NCBI GenBank assembly: GCA_016792845.1
Contig: JAEUKH010000016.1
Span: forward strand, 62,001 to 126,000
Direction: 5' to 3'
Source: Myxococcales bacterium
Lineage (GTDB): Bacteria; Myxococcota_A; Polyangia; Polyangiales; Ga0077539
DNA: 64,000 nt
This document shows positions 27,516 to 37,902 of the stretch, piece after piece. The notes beneath the pieces were generated by a model. That model was given only the letters and a program-made list of their open reading frames with translations. It was not told where the DNA came from and ran no database searches. Position numbers and translations under genes: made by a program. Position 1 is the stretch's first letter. Each line of letters opens with the position of its first letter.

Positions 27516-28673
27516 GTGCTACACCGCGGAGGCTTGAGACGGCACCCTTTCTTGCGACGCGACGACGGGCTTCGACCTGCGAGGGCAGGGCGGCGTCTCG
27601 TGGCGTCTGGGGTGTTCGGGTGGGTGATGAGCGCGGCCCTCGGGGTCGGGGCCCAACCGCGCCCGACGCTCACGCCCGAGGCGGTTCGCGAGGCCGACCA
27701 GGCGTTTCAGTCGGGCACGGCGGCGTTTCGGCGCGGCGACTACCAGAGCGCGGCAGAGTCGTTTCGTCGTGCGAACGCGCGGCTCGAGCACCCCGACACG
27801 CTCTACAACCTCGGCCGGGCCCTCGAAGAGCTGGGCGAGCTCGCGATGGCCATCGACGCCTACGCGCGGGCCCTCGACCTCGCGCCCCGCGGGTGGGACG
27901 CGCGGCCCGCCACGGCCCGGCTCGAAGCCCTGCGCAATCGACCCGTGGAGCTCCTGCTCCGGTCGAGCCCCGACGGGGCCACGGTGCGGGTCGACACGGC
28001 GGCCGCGAGCCTGTGTTCGACACCGTGTCCGGTGCGCCTCGCGCCGGGGCCTCACACCTTGGTGGTCGAGCACGCGGGGTACCGCCCCGCGGTCGAGCGG
28101 GTGACCCTCCGCCCTGGGGTGAACGACGAGCGGGCGGTGACCCTCGAAGCGCTCCCGTCGCCGCCTCCGGGGGGCGAGCCGCCGGTGGTCGCGCCGCGGC
28201 CAAGCGTCGACCGTGTGGCGCTGCGTCGCATCGCGAGCCGCGTCTCGGGCCGCCTCTCGCTCTCGGGGGGCGTGGCCTTGCCGCGAGACCGCCCCGACGT
28301 CGCGCTCGGGGGCGAGCTCGGGGTCTTCATCGGCCGTCACTTCTCGGCGCAGTTCGCGACGCTCCTCATCGACGCCACCGATACGCCGCGGCTCTTTCTC
28401 GGTGAGGTCGGCTGGGTGTTTCTCTTCGACGAGCTCGACCTCGGCGTCTCGCTCAACGCCGGGGCGCTTGACGCCTGCGCGAGCTGCCGCGAGGGCTCGC
28501 TCCGCACCGGCGAGGCGCAGTTCGTGGCCGGCGTCACGGTGCGCGCCGACGTGTTTCTCGCGCCGCGGCTCGCGCTCGGGCTCTTCGGCCGCTTCTCATG
28601 GCGCAACGCCGCCGTCGACGACGTCGATGCGCTCTTGAGTTCGTTCGGGTTGTCGGTCAGTTTTCACCTCTGA
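27516..28673 (+). CDS. Secreted TPR/PEGA protein with beta-barrel-like C-terminus, kinase partner
   Basis: About 385 residues. The start is uncertain: the GTG at 27516 is chosen because earlier starts overlap the divergent gene; a GTG at 27600 would give a shorter signal peptide. Hydrophobic core VASGVFGWVMSAALGVGAQ, then TPR units (AFQSGTAAFRRGDYQSAAES, DTLYNLGRALEELGELAMAI), a PEGA domain (LLLRSSPDGATVRVDTAAA, APGPHTLVVEHAGYRPAVE), and about 150 residues of alternating strands ending in SVSFHL, an aromatic-hydrophobic end like outer-membrane beta barrels. The kinase gene starts 3 nt later, so they form an operon. Confidence 0.75.
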   Translation: MLHRGGLRRHPFLRRDDGLRPARAGRRLVASGVFGWVMSAALGVGAQPRPTLTPEAVREADQAFQSGTAAFRRGDYQSAAESFRRANARLEHPDTLYNLGRALEELGELAMAIDAYARALDLAPRGWDARPATARLEALRNRPVELLLRSSPDGATVRVDTAAASLCSTPCPVRLAPGPHTLVVEHAGYRPAVERVTLRPGVNDERAVTLEALPSPPPGGEPPVVAPRPSVDRVALRRIASRVSGRLSLSGGVALPRDRPDVALGGELGVFIGRHFSAQFATLLIDATDTPRLFLGEVGWVFLFDELDLGVSLNAGALDACASCREGSLRTGEAQFVAGVTVRADVFLAPRLALGLFGRFSWRNAAVDDVDALLSSFGLSVSFHL

Positions 28674-28676
28674 CCC

Positions 28677-30272
28677 GTGCACGACGACACCGACGAGCGA
28701 GACGGGCCTTCGTCGACCCTTGAGCTCCTACGCCCCGACGCGGCCCCGGCGGGGCGGAGCGCGACCCTGGAGCTCGGCCCAGGTGATTCGCAACCTATTG
28801 AAATCAATCACGAAGTCGAGACCGACGGGCGTTGGTTGGGGCGGATCGTCGGGGGCCGCTACGCCATCGACGCGGTGCTCGGCCGCGGCGGCATGGGGGT
28901 GGTCTACGCGGGTCGGCACGTCACGGTGGGCCGCGCGGTGGCGGTGAAGGTGCTGCGGAGCGACCTCACGCGCAACGCCGAGGCCTTGAAGCGCTTCGAG
29001 CGCGAGGCGTACGCGGCGGCCGCGATCGGGCACCCGAACATCGTCGAGGTGCTCGATTTTGGCCACAGCGCCGAGGGAGACGCCTACCTGGTGATGGAGC
29101 GCCTTGAGGGCGAAGACCTTGCGTCGCGCTTGCGTCGCGTGGGACGGCTCGACGTGGCGAGCGCGGTGTCGATCGCCCGTCAGGTCGCCGAGGCCCTCGG
29201 TGCGGCGCACGCCAAGGGGATCGTTCACCGCGACCTGAAGAGCGAGAACGTGTTTCTCATTCAGCGCGACGGTCGAGACTTCGTGAAGGTCGTCGATTTT
29301 GGCATCTCGAAGGTGCTCGAGACCGACGGCGCGACGGGGCCCATCACGCACGACGGCACCGTGCTCGGCACGCCGCAGTATATGGCCCCTGAGCAGGGCA
29401 CCGACGGCGCCCAGGCCGACCATCGCGCCGACCTCTACGCGCTCGGGTGCATCCTCTTCGAGATGCTGAGCGGGTCGGTGCCGTATCCCGGGCGGGTCGC
29501 GGTCGAGGTGCTCTACAAGCACGTCCATCAGCCGGTGCCGAAGCTGAGGGCGCGGGCGCCCGAGGTGCCGTCGGCCCTCGAAGCGGTGGTGACGCGGCTC
29601 CTCGCCAAAGAGCGAGCCCATCGTTACCCGAACGCCGAGGCGCTGTTGGCGGCGCTCCCGGCGTCGCACGAGGGTGTTTGGGCGCCCTCGCCTCGGGCCG
29701 CCGTCGAGCGATGGCGGCGCCGCGTCGTCGCCGCGGGGCTGGTGGCCGTCGGGGCCTTGGTGACCGAGTACGCGTGGCGGTCGAGCCTGCCCGAGCGCGT
29801 CTCCGCGTACAACGCCGAGCACCCCGACGCGGGCGCCCTCCGCGCGGTCGACGCGGCGCTCGGTGGCGACGGGGGCGTCGCGGCGGCGCTGCCTCCGCTG
29901 CGGGTTCAGGCGGTTGCGGCGTCGCGCGATGCGGCCCCCGCGGTCGCGCCGTGCGAGGGCTTCGTCGAGGTGAGCCCGAGCCAGGCCGAGGTGCTGATCG
30001 ACGGGGTGGTGTGCGGTCGCGGTCGGTGCGTGCTCCGCGGCGCGTGCGGCCGCGCGATGCAGCTGAGCGCCCGGGCCGAGGGGCACCTGGTGATGCGCGA
30101 CACCGTCACGCTGGCCCGCGACACGGCGCTCCGGTGGGTGCTGCTCGCCACGGGGCGGCGGGTGCGTCCGGTGCGCGGGGCGGGCGTTGATGCGGGCGCC
30201 GCGGCGGGCCCTTCGGAGCCTCAGGTCGGCCCGGACGGGTTGAAGCTGAGCCCGTATCGCCCCGGCGCCTGA
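28677..30272 (+). CDS. Transmembrane Hanks-type Ser/Thr kinase with PEGA-like tail
   Basis: 531 residues from a GTG 3 nt after the previous stop. Kinase domain about 60-325: VLGRGGMGVVYAGRH, AVKVLR, IVHRDLKSENVFL, KVVDFGISK, GTPQYMAPEQ. Single membrane segment about 346-365 (VVAAGLVAVGALVTEYAW). Outside tail of about 165 residues contains a PEGA-type unit (CEGFVEVSPSQAEVLIDGVV to EGHLVMRDTVTLA). It probably phosphorylates cytoplasmic targets in response to envelope signals sensed with its TPR/PEGA neighbour. Stops 3 nt before the convergent acetyltransferase gene. Confidence 0.93.
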   Translation: MHDDTDERDGPSSTLELLRPDAAPAGRSATLELGPGDSQPIEINHEVETDGRWLGRIVGGRYAIDAVLGRGGMGVVYAGRHVTVGRAVAVKVLRSDLTRNAEALKRFEREAYAAAAIGHPNIVEVLDFGHSAEGDAYLVMERLEGEDLASRLRRVGRLDVASAVSIARQVAEALGAAHAKGIVHRDLKSENVFLIQRDGRDFVKVVDFGISKVLETDGATGPITHDGTVLGTPQYMAPEQGTDGAQADHRADLYALGCILFEMLSGSVPYPGRVAVEVLYKHVHQPVPKLRARAPEVPSALEAVVTRLLAKERAHRYPNAEALLAALPASHEGVWAPSPRAAVERWRRRVVAAGLVAVGALVTEYAWRSSLPERVSAYNAEHPDAGALRAVDAALGGDGGVAAALPPLRVQAVAASRDAAPAVAPCEGFVEVSPSQAEVLIDGVVCGRGRCVLRGACGRAMQLSARAEGHLVMRDTVTLARDTALRWVLLATGRRVRPVRGAGVDAGAAAGPSEPQVGPDGLKLSPYRPGA

Positions 30273-30275
30273 GCG

Positions 30276-31043
30276 CTAGAGGGCGCGTCGAAGGCCGAGG
30301 TAGCGCCGCGCGCTGAGCACCGGGGCGAGCCCCGCATAGAAGGGCAGCGTCTCGGTCGAGACCCAGGGCACCGTGGCCCGCTCGAAGCCGCGCTCGGCGA
30401 GGGCCGCGTAGGCGCGACGGGCGAGCGCGGCGCCGACGCCGTGACCGCGCGCGGTGTCGACGACGCCGACGGGGCCGAAGGTGCCGAGGTCGCCGCAGTT
30501 GCCGTGGGCGCACACGAACCCCACCGGGGCGCCGCCCGCGCGGGCCACAAAGAGCCCGCCGCGGAGCAGGGCGCGCTCGGCCTCGTCGCGCCACGATGCG
30601 CTGAACTGGGCGGCGACCCAAGCGAGCGCCGCGCGGTCTTCGCAGGGCGACACCCGCGGGTCGCGAAACCCTGCCGCGGCGGTGAGGTCGACCACCAGGT
30701 TGTGGCTCTCGTCGACGGGGCAAAAGCCCGCGCGCTCAAGCCACGGCGCGACCCAACCCGACGCGTCGACGCCCGGCACGAGGTAGTTACCCGGGGGGCC
30801 GCCCGCCGTCAGGGTGCGGGCGCCGGTCGCCGCTGACCACGCGATTGCGGCGTCGAGGAGGGCCCGCGCGTGCCCGCGGCGACGCTCGCTGGGGAGCACT
30901 TCGAGCCAGGCCAACCAGGCCCCCTGGGCGCCCTCACGGGGCGCGGCGACGAGGGCTGCGCCGAAGGGCTGCGAGACGAGGGTGAGCGGCCGCGGGGGGC
31001 TGAGCTTTTCGGCCAGCACCGCCGGGTCGAGCGAGGCGATCAT
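30276..31043 (-). CDS. Double GNAT-fold acetyltransferase
   Basis: 255 residues from the ATG at 31043, overlapping the dehydratase stop by ATGA; the longer open frame upstream is chance. Two GNAT halves: EVLPSERRRGHARALLDAAI (acetyl-CoA loop RRRGHA, residues about 50-70) and VGVVDTARGHGVGAALARRAYAAL (RGHGVG, about 195-218). It is the last gene of the polysaccharide operon. It may acetylate an amino sugar or a non-sugar substrate; bacillosamine-type acetylation is already covered by the PglD-like enzyme at 35370-36035. Substrate not assigned. Confidence 0.82.
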   Translation of the reverse strand: MIASLDPAVLAEKLSPPRPLTLVSQPFGAALVAAPREGAQGAWLAWLEVLPSERRRGHARALLDAAIAWSAATGARTLTAGGPPGNYLVPGVDASGWVAPWLERAGFCPVDESHNLVVDLTAAAGFRDPRVSPCEDRAALAWVAAQFSASWRDEAERALLRGGLFVARAGGAPVGFVCAHGNCGDLGTFGPVGVVDTARGHGVGAALARRAYAALAERGFERATVPWVSTETLPFYAGLAPVLSARRYLGLRRAL

Positions 31044-32998
31044 CGCTTGAGGGGGATGACGTTGCGCGCGGTGTCGCCGACGGCGGCGAGGCGCTGCGAG
31101 GTCGCGCCGTCGCGGGCGGGCAAGACCATGGGCTTGAACTCTGGCACGAGGTTCAAGAAGCGCTGCCGCACGGTGGCGTCGTCGACGCCGTCGGTGCACT
31201 GATGGAGCGCTTCGAGCCCTTCGACCACATCTTCCCATCGGTAGGGGCGGAAGCGGCCCACGAAGATCTTGGGGTGTTGGGTCTTGTCGGCCCGCTCTTC
31301 GTCTGCGGCGAGCTCTTCGAAGAGCTTCTCGCCGGGCCGAATGCCCGAGAACTGAATCTCGATGTCTTCGCCCGGGCGCAGCCCCGAGAGGGTGATGAGC
31401 GCCTTGGCGAGGTCGACGATCTTCACGGGTTCGCCCATGTCGAGCACGAAGATTTCGCCGCCCTTGCCCATGGCCCCGGCTTGCATCACCAGCTGGCACG
31501 CCTCGGGGATGGTCATGAAGTACCGCTTCATCTCGGGGTGCGTCACGGTCACCGGGCCGCCCCGCGCGATCTGCTCTTGGAAGATCGGCACCACCGAGCC
31601 GTTCGACCCGAGCACGTTGCCGAAGCGCACCGTGATGAAGCGCGTCGCGGTGCGCTGCGACAGCGCCTGACAGTAGATCTCTGCGACCCGCTTCGAGACG
31701 CCCATGATGCTCGTCGGGTTGACCGCCTTGTCGGTCGAGATCATCACAAACTGCTGGACGTCGTAGGCCACCGCGAGGTCGGCCACTTTCTTCGTGCCGA
31801 AGACGTTGTTCTTGATGGCCTCGCCCGGGTTCCACTCCATCATGGGGACGTGCTTGTGGGCCGCGGCGTGAAACACCACGCTCGGCCGCATCGACTGGAA
31901 CACCGCTTCGAGCCGCCGGGTGTCGCAAATGTCTGCGATGCGCGGCACAAGCTTCACATGGGGGAACTTGTCGTGCAGCTCGCGATGGATCTGAAACATC
32001 GCGTTCTCGGCCTGCTCGACGAGCACCAGCTGCGCCGGGCCGAAGCGACACACCTGCCGGCAGAGCTCGGCCCCGATCGAGCCGCCCGCGCCGGTCACCA
32101 GCACCACCGCGCCGTTCACGCAGTCTGCGATGGCCTGCGAGTCGAGGGTCACCGGGGCCCGCCCGAGGAGGTCTTCGATCTTCACCGGGCGGATCTGGTT
32201 CACCGCCACGCGCCCGTCGACGAGGGCGTCGACCCCGGGGATGGTGCGGATCGCCGCGCCGCTCTCGCCGCACATCGCCACGATGCGCCGCATGTCGTCG
32301 GCCCGCGCCGAGGGGATCGCCACGATCACCTCGTCGACCGCGTGCTGCTTCACCAGCTCGGTCACCTTCGCGATGGGCCCGAGCACCCGAACGTCGTGGA
32401 TGTGGAGCCGCTGCTTCGAGGCGTCGTCGTCGACGAAGCCGACCACCTCGTACTTGCCCTGATGGGTCTTGATGATCTCGCGGACGAGCATCTCGCCCGC
32501 ATCGCCCGCGCCCACCACGAGGATGCGACGCGGCCCCACCTCGACCGCCAGCGCCGCCCGCCGCGAGAGCTCGCGCAGCGTACGGATGCCCATGCGAAGG
32601 CCCCCCACCGCGAAGACCGAGAGCAGCCACTCGATGATGTACACCGAGCGCGGCACCCCGCCCGGGCCGATGAGGGCGACGTAGAGCACCATCGCCGCGG
32701 TCGACAGGCTCGCGGCCTTGAAGAGCGACAGCAGGTCGCGGACGCCGGTGTAGCGCCACAGGCCGTGAAAGAGGCCGAAGTAGAAATAAATCGCCGTGCG
32801 CAGGGCGAGGCCGACGGGGATCCAGATGGCCAGCCGCTCCCAGTACCAGGGCGAGACGTGGCCGTCGAAGCGGAGCACGAAGGCCCCCACCGTCGCGGCG
32901 CACCAAAGCACCAGGTGAACCCCCACCACGAGGAGGCGGCGGTAGGTGAACACCAAGGCTGGGATCTGTAGGTCTTGCGGAGTGGGTTCGCTCATCAC
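31040..32998 (-). CDS. PglF/WbpM-like membrane-bound UDP-GlcNAc 4,6-dehydratase
   Basis: 652 residues. Four N-terminal helices, a first nucleotide-binding fold (ILVVGAGDAGEMLVREI), then the SDR dehydratase domain with VLVTGAGGSIGAELCRQV near 295-312 and the active-site stretch STDKAVNPTSIMGVSKR near 418-434. Homologues remove water from UDP-GlcNAc to give the 4-keto-6-deoxy sugar, the first step to bacillosamine, QuiNAc and FucNAc. With the aminotransferase, acetyltransferase and PglC-like genes next to it, the bacillosamine route is likely. About 100 nt separate it from the aminotransferase, the only sizeable gap in this part of the operon. Confidence 0.92.
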   Translation of the reverse strand: MMSEPTPQDLQIPALVFTYRRLLVVGVHLVLWCAATVGAFVLRFDGHVSPWYWERLAIWIPVGLALRTAIYFYFGLFHGLWRYTGVRDLLSLFKAASLSTAAMVLYVALIGPGGVPRSVYIIEWLLSVFAVGGLRMGIRTLRELSRRAALAVEVGPRRILVVGAGDAGEMLVREIIKTHQGKYEVVGFVDDDASKQRLHIHDVRVLGPIAKVTELVKQHAVDEVIVAIPSARADDMRRIVAMCGESGAAIRTIPGVDALVDGRVAVNQIRPVKIEDLLGRAPVTLDSQAIADCVNGAVVLVTGAGGSIGAELCRQVCRFGPAQLVLVEQAENAMFQIHRELHDKFPHVKLVPRIADICDTRRLEAVFQSMRPSVVFHAAAHKHVPMMEWNPGEAIKNNVFGTKKVADLAVAYDVQQFVMISTDKAVNPTSIMGVSKRVAEIYCQALSQRTATRFITVRFGNVLGSNGSVVPIFQEQIARGGPVTVTHPEMKRYFMTIPEACQLVMQAGAMGKGGEIFVLDMGEPVKIVDLAKALITLSGLRPGEDIEIQFSGIRPGEKLFEELAADEERADKTQHPKIFVGRFRPYRWEDVVEGLEALHQCTDGVDDATVRQRFLNLVPEFKPMVLPARDGATSQRLAAVGDTARNVIPLKR

Positions 32999-33097
32999 GA
33001 AGTCTCGCCCGAGGCGCCGAGAGGGGGCCTCTACACCACGCTGTGTTGCGTCGTCGCGGTCGTTCGTTCGACAATCGTGCGGCGACCCGCGATTCGC

Positions 33098-34257
<1,160 letters not shown>

Positions 34258-34261
<4 letters not shown>

Positions 34262-35373
34262 GACCAGCACTTCTCCAGCGCAGCGACCACACGCTCGGCG
34301 GCGTGACCGTCCCACAGGGGGATGGGTTGACCTTGTTTGTAGCGCCCGTCGAGCACCTCGCCGAGCAGCGCCCGGGCGCGCCCGAGGTCGTCTCCGACGA
34401 GGGTGTTGGTGCCGAGCCGCACCGTCACGGGTCGCTCGGTGTTGCTCCGCAAGGTGAGACAGGGCACCCCGAGGTAGCTGGTCTCTTCTTGGATGCCGCC
34501 CGAGTCGGTGAGGGCCACCTGCGCGGCGGCCATGAGCCCGAGGTTCTCTCGGTACGACAAGGGGTCGAGGAGCCTCACCCGCGGGTGCTGCGCGAGCGCT
34601 CGGTCGACGCCGAAGGCCTCCATCTTCGCCCGCGTGCGCGGATGCATCGGGAAGACCACCGCGACCCGTTCGGCCGCCTCGCGCAGAAACTCACCGAGCG
34701 CCTCGATGCGCTCGCGGCTGTCGACGTTGCTGGGCCTGTGAAGCGTCACGAGGGCGTATCGCCCGCGGGTGAGCCCGAGCCGCGAGGGCATGTCGAGGGC
34801 CTCGGCCGCGGCGCGCTGCTGCACCAGGGTGTCGATCATCACGTTGCCGCACGGTACGACCCGGGCGGGGTCGGCGCCCTCGCGGCTCAGGTTCTCAGCG
34901 CCCGCGGGCTCGCTGGTGATCAAGAGGTCGGCGATGGCATCGGTGACCAGCCGGTTGATCTCTTCGGGCATCGTGCGGTCGAAGCTCCGGAGCCCCGCCT
35001 CGACGTGGGCCACGGGCACCTGGAGCTTCGCCGCTGCGAGGGTGCAGGCCATGGTGCTGTTGACGTCGCCGACCACCACCACGCCGCAGACGGCCCCGCG
35101 CCGCGCTTCGACGAGCGCCTCGAAGGCCGCGAGGATCTTCGCCGTCTGCGCGCCGTGCGCCCCGGGGCCCACGTGCAAGTGATGATCTGGCTGCCGAATC
35201 TCTAGCTCTCGAAAGAACACGTCGCTCATCGCGGCGTCGTAGTGCTGCCCGGTGTGCACGAGCACCGGCGTGAGGCTCGGGGCGTGGGTGCCGAAGGCCC
35301 GCAAAATGGGCGCGACCTTCATAAAGTTGGGCCGCGCCCCGGCGACCAAGATGACCTCGCGACCGCTGCTCAC
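34258..35373 (-). CDS. wecB: UDP-N-acetylglucosamine 2-epimerase, WecB-like
   Basis: 371 residues from a GTG at 35373 inside a GTGA overlap with the acetyltransferase stop. Signature elements: GARPNFMKVAPI, VHTGQHYDAAMSDVFF, HVEAGLRSFDRTMPEE, TLHRPSNVD and the UDP-binding LTDSGGIQEETSYLG. This fits the non-hydrolysing epimerase family, which makes UDP-ManNAc from UDP-GlcNAc. No UDP-ManNAc dehydrogenase (WecC) gene is in the window. Its place between acetyltransferase and aminotransferase genes makes a bacillosamine-type substrate possible too. Confidence 0.92.
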
Positions 35374-36035
35374 TTCTTCGCTCCCAAGAGTTTTGCGGGC
35401 ACGCCGACCCACGTCTCGCCCGCGGGCACATCGCGGGTCACCACGGCGCCGGCCCCTACGGTGGCCCCTTCGCCGACCGAGAGATACTGCAAGACCCGCG
35501 CGCCGGTGCCGACCAGGACGCCGGCCCCCAAGGTGACCCCGCCTGAGAGCGAGACGCTCGGATTGAGCACTGCGCCGCGCCCGACCGCGGCCTCGTGCCC
35601 GAGGGTGCAGCCGAGGTTGACCATGCTGAAGCGTTCGAGGGTCACGTTGACCGTGGCCAGGGTGCCGGCGCACACCAAGGTGCCCGCCTCGAAGCGGCAC
35701 CGCGCGCGGTCGTAGTGCACCGAAGGGTGCACCAGGCTCGGCAGCTCGAGCCCCGCGAAGTCGGTCTCTAGCATCGCCCCGACGCGCAGCCTCGCCTGCG
35801 GCGTGCCGATGCCGATGGCCACGGCGTCGACCTCGCCGCGGTGGGCGTCGAGCCACGCGGTGTCGCCGCGCACCGCGTCGCGGCTGTCGTGCGGGCCGAG
35901 GCGTTCGAGGTCGCTCACGACGTAGCCCGCGAAGCGCCACGGCGCCCCGTCGCGGGCGAGCTCTTCGATGAGCCAGCGCACCTCGCGGGCGAAGCCTCCC
36001 GCGCCGAAGACCATGATGTTACGCACCGCGCTCAT
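35370..36035 (-). CDS. PglD-like sugar N-acetyltransferase (left-handed beta helix)
   Basis: 221 residues from the ATG at 36035; the frame upstream belongs to the overlapping PglC-like gene. N-terminal Rossmann-like domain (NIMVFGAGGFAREVRWLIEE) binds the UDP-sugar; the C-terminal hexapeptide repeats form a trimeric beta helix that binds acetyl-CoA. His147 in LGCTLGHEAAVG fits the catalytic His of PglD. Expected reaction: acetylation of the C4 amine to UDP-N,N'-diacetylbacillosamine. NeuD-type enzymes share the fold, so another amino sugar is possible. Confidence 0.9.
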   Translation of the reverse strand: MSAVRNIMVFGAGGFAREVRWLIEELARDGAPWRFAGYVVSDLERLGPHDSRDAVRGDTAWLDAHRGEVDAVAIGIGTPQARLRVGAMLETDFAGLELPSLVHPSVHYDRARCRFEAGTLVCAGTLATVNVTLERFSMVNLGCTLGHEAAVGRGAVLNPSVSLSGGVTLGAGVLVGTGARVLQYLSVGEGATVGAGAVVTRDVPAGETWVGVPAKLLGAKK

Positions 36036-36664
36036 GTCGGGCCCCCTGCGGCGGCGCCCATGAACTCGGGCATCGTGGCCGCGTTTTGGTTCGAGATGCC
36101 GTCGCGCCGGAGCACCTTGCCCACGGTCTTGAGCAAGATCTTCGCGTCGAGGGCGAGGCTCCAGTGGTCGACGTACCAGACGTCGAGGTCGAATTTTTCG
36201 TCCCACGAGAGGGCGTTTCGGCCGTTGATCTGGGCCCAGCCCGTGATGCCCGGCATCACCTCGTGGCGCCGCGCCTGGTGCGGCGAATACCGGTCGAGGT
36301 AGCGCACAAGGAGCGGCCTCGGGCCCACCAGCGAGAGCTCGCCCGCGAGCACGTTCAAGAGCTGCGGCAGCTCGTCGAGGCTCGTCGCGCGGAGCCACCG
36401 CCCGAGCGGCGTGAGGCGCATCGCGTCGGGCAGCGGGCGGCCGTCGGCGTCGTTCAGGTCGCGCATCGTGCGAAACTTGAAGACCCTGAACACCTCACCG
36501 TTTTTGCCTGGTCGGGCTTGGGTAAACAGCACCGGCGACCCGAGGTCGACCCGCACCGCCGCGGCCACCCCGAGCATCAACGGCGCCGCGAGGGTGAGCC
36601 CCGCCGCCGCCGCCGCGCGGTCGACCACCTGCTTCACACACGCTCGCCACCCCGCCTGCTTCAT
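36032..36664 (-). CDS. PglC-like monotopic phosphoglycosyl transferase
   Basis: 210 residues, the small form of the family. N-terminal reentrant helix (AAAAAGLTLAAPLMLGVAAA), then FRVFKFRTM, the catalytic Asp97-Glu98 pair in ATSLDELPQLLNVL, LSLVGPRPLL, and PGITGWAQINGRN. It transfers a sugar 1-phosphate from the UDP-sugar to undecaprenyl phosphate on the inner membrane face and so starts the repeat unit. Neighbouring genes suggest the sugar is diacetylbacillosamine-like. Overlaps both neighbours by 4 nt (ATGA). Confidence 0.95.
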   Translation of the reverse strand: MKQAGWRACVKQVVDRAAAAAGLTLAAPLMLGVAAAVRVDLGSPVLFTQARPGKNGEVFRVFKFRTMRDLNDADGRPLPDAMRLTPLGRWLRATSLDELPQLLNVLAGELSLVGPRPLLVRYLDRYSPHQARRHEVMPGITGWAQINGRNALSWDEKFDLDVWYVDHWSLALDAKILLKTVGKVLRRDGISNQNAATMPEFMGAAAGGPT

Positions 36665-37902
36665 CGCGCGACGAGCTCCTCGAAGACGCGAAGGTAGCGC
36701 GCCGCGAGCGAGGCCCGGGTGGCGTGCTCGAGCACCCAGCGGCGCCCGTTCTCGCCGAGCGTCTGCCGGGCCTCGGGGTCGTCGGCGAGGGCGACGGCCT
36801 CGGCGGCGAAGGCGGCCCCGTTCTCGGGCTCGACGAAGCGCCCGGCCTGAGCTTGAGTGACCACGAGGTCGCGGGCGACCCCGTCGATGGCGAGGAGCGT
36901 CGGGCGCATGCAGGCCATGTAATCAAAGACCTTGTTGGGGTAGACCGTGCGAAAGGTGGGGTTGTTCTGGAGCACCGCCGCGCCGATGTCGCAGGCGTTG
37001 ATGAAGTCTGCCACCCGGGCCTTCGGTTGGGCCCCGTAGAACTTCAGGTTGTCGAGGCCGCGCCGCGCCGTCTCGGCTTCGAGGGCGGCCCGCTCGGGGC
37101 CGTCGCCGATGGTGCAGAGGAGCAGGTCTGGCCGGTGCTTCAAGCGCTCGGCCGCGTCGATCATCTGGCCGAGTGCGTTGGCCCGGCCGTGGGCCCCGGC
37201 GTACATCACCACGGTCTTGTCGCCCCAGCCGAGCTCGCGCCGCACGGCGTTGTCGCGGGGCCCCGGCACGAACTGCTCGACGTCGGCGCCGTTGGGCACG
37301 AACACGACGTGGTCGTCGCCGCAGAGCCCGCGGCGCACGAGGTCTTCGCGAAAGGCGGGGGTGAGCACGTTGACCTTCGAGGCCCCGCGCACCGCCCACC
37401 GTTCGAGGCCGTAGAGCGCCCGGGTGAGGGGGCTCGTGGCCGAGAGCACCCCGGTGGTGACGGCGCTCTCAGGCCAGAGGTCGCGGATCTCAAAGACCCA
37501 CGGCACCCGGCGCCATCGGGCCCGCGCCGCCACGAAGCCGGGGATGGCCGCCACCAAGGGCGGCGAGGTGGCCACCACCACGTCGGGGCGGGCGACCCTG
37601 AGGGCGGCGACCAGGGCCGAGAAGGTGAAGCCCGCGAAGGCCGCAGCCCGGCCCACGAAGCCCTTCGCGTACGACTGCGGCACGGCGCAGCGGTACACCG
37701 TGGTGCCCTGGTCGTCTTCGCGGGTGATGAAGCGGCCCTGGTAGCGCGCGGGCACCTGGCCCGTGGCGTAGTCGAGGTTGCCCGCGATCACCGTCACCTC
37801 GTGACCGGCCTCGCGCCAGAGCCGCGCGAACTCGTTGAAGCGCGAGCCGCCGGGGCTGCCGGGCATGAGGTAATACTGATGAACCACGAGGATCTTCATC
37901 AC
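36661..37902 (-). CDS. GT4 glycosyltransferase, WbuB/PglA-like
   Basis: 413 residues. N-terminus KILVVHQYYLMPGSPGGSRF is typical of WbuB-like GT4 enzymes, with a C-terminal donor site containing LKFYGAQPKARVADFINACDIG. GT-B fold, cytoplasmic face. Being translationally coupled just before the PglC-like gene, it is the best candidate for adding the second sugar onto the lipid-linked first sugar. Donor unknown. Confidence 0.88.
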   Translation of the reverse strand: MMKILVVHQYYLMPGSPGGSRFNEFARLWREAGHEVTVIAGNLDYATGQVPARYQGRFITREDDQGTTVYRCAVPQSYAKGFVGRAAAFAGFTFSALVAALRVARPDVVVATSPPLVAAIPGFVAARARWRRVPWVFEIRDLWPESAVTTGVLSATSPLTRALYGLERWAVRGASKVNVLTPAFREDLVRRGLCGDDHVVFVPNGADVEQFVPGPRDNAVRRELGWGDKTVVMYAGAHGRANALGQMIDAAERLKHRPDLLLCTIGDGPERAALEAETARRGLDNLKFYGAQPKARVADFINACDIGAAVLQNNPTFRTVYPNKVFDYMACMRPTLLAIDGVARDLVVTQAQAGRFVEPENGAAFAAEAVALADDPEARQTLGENGRRWVLEHATRASLAARYLRVFEELVAR

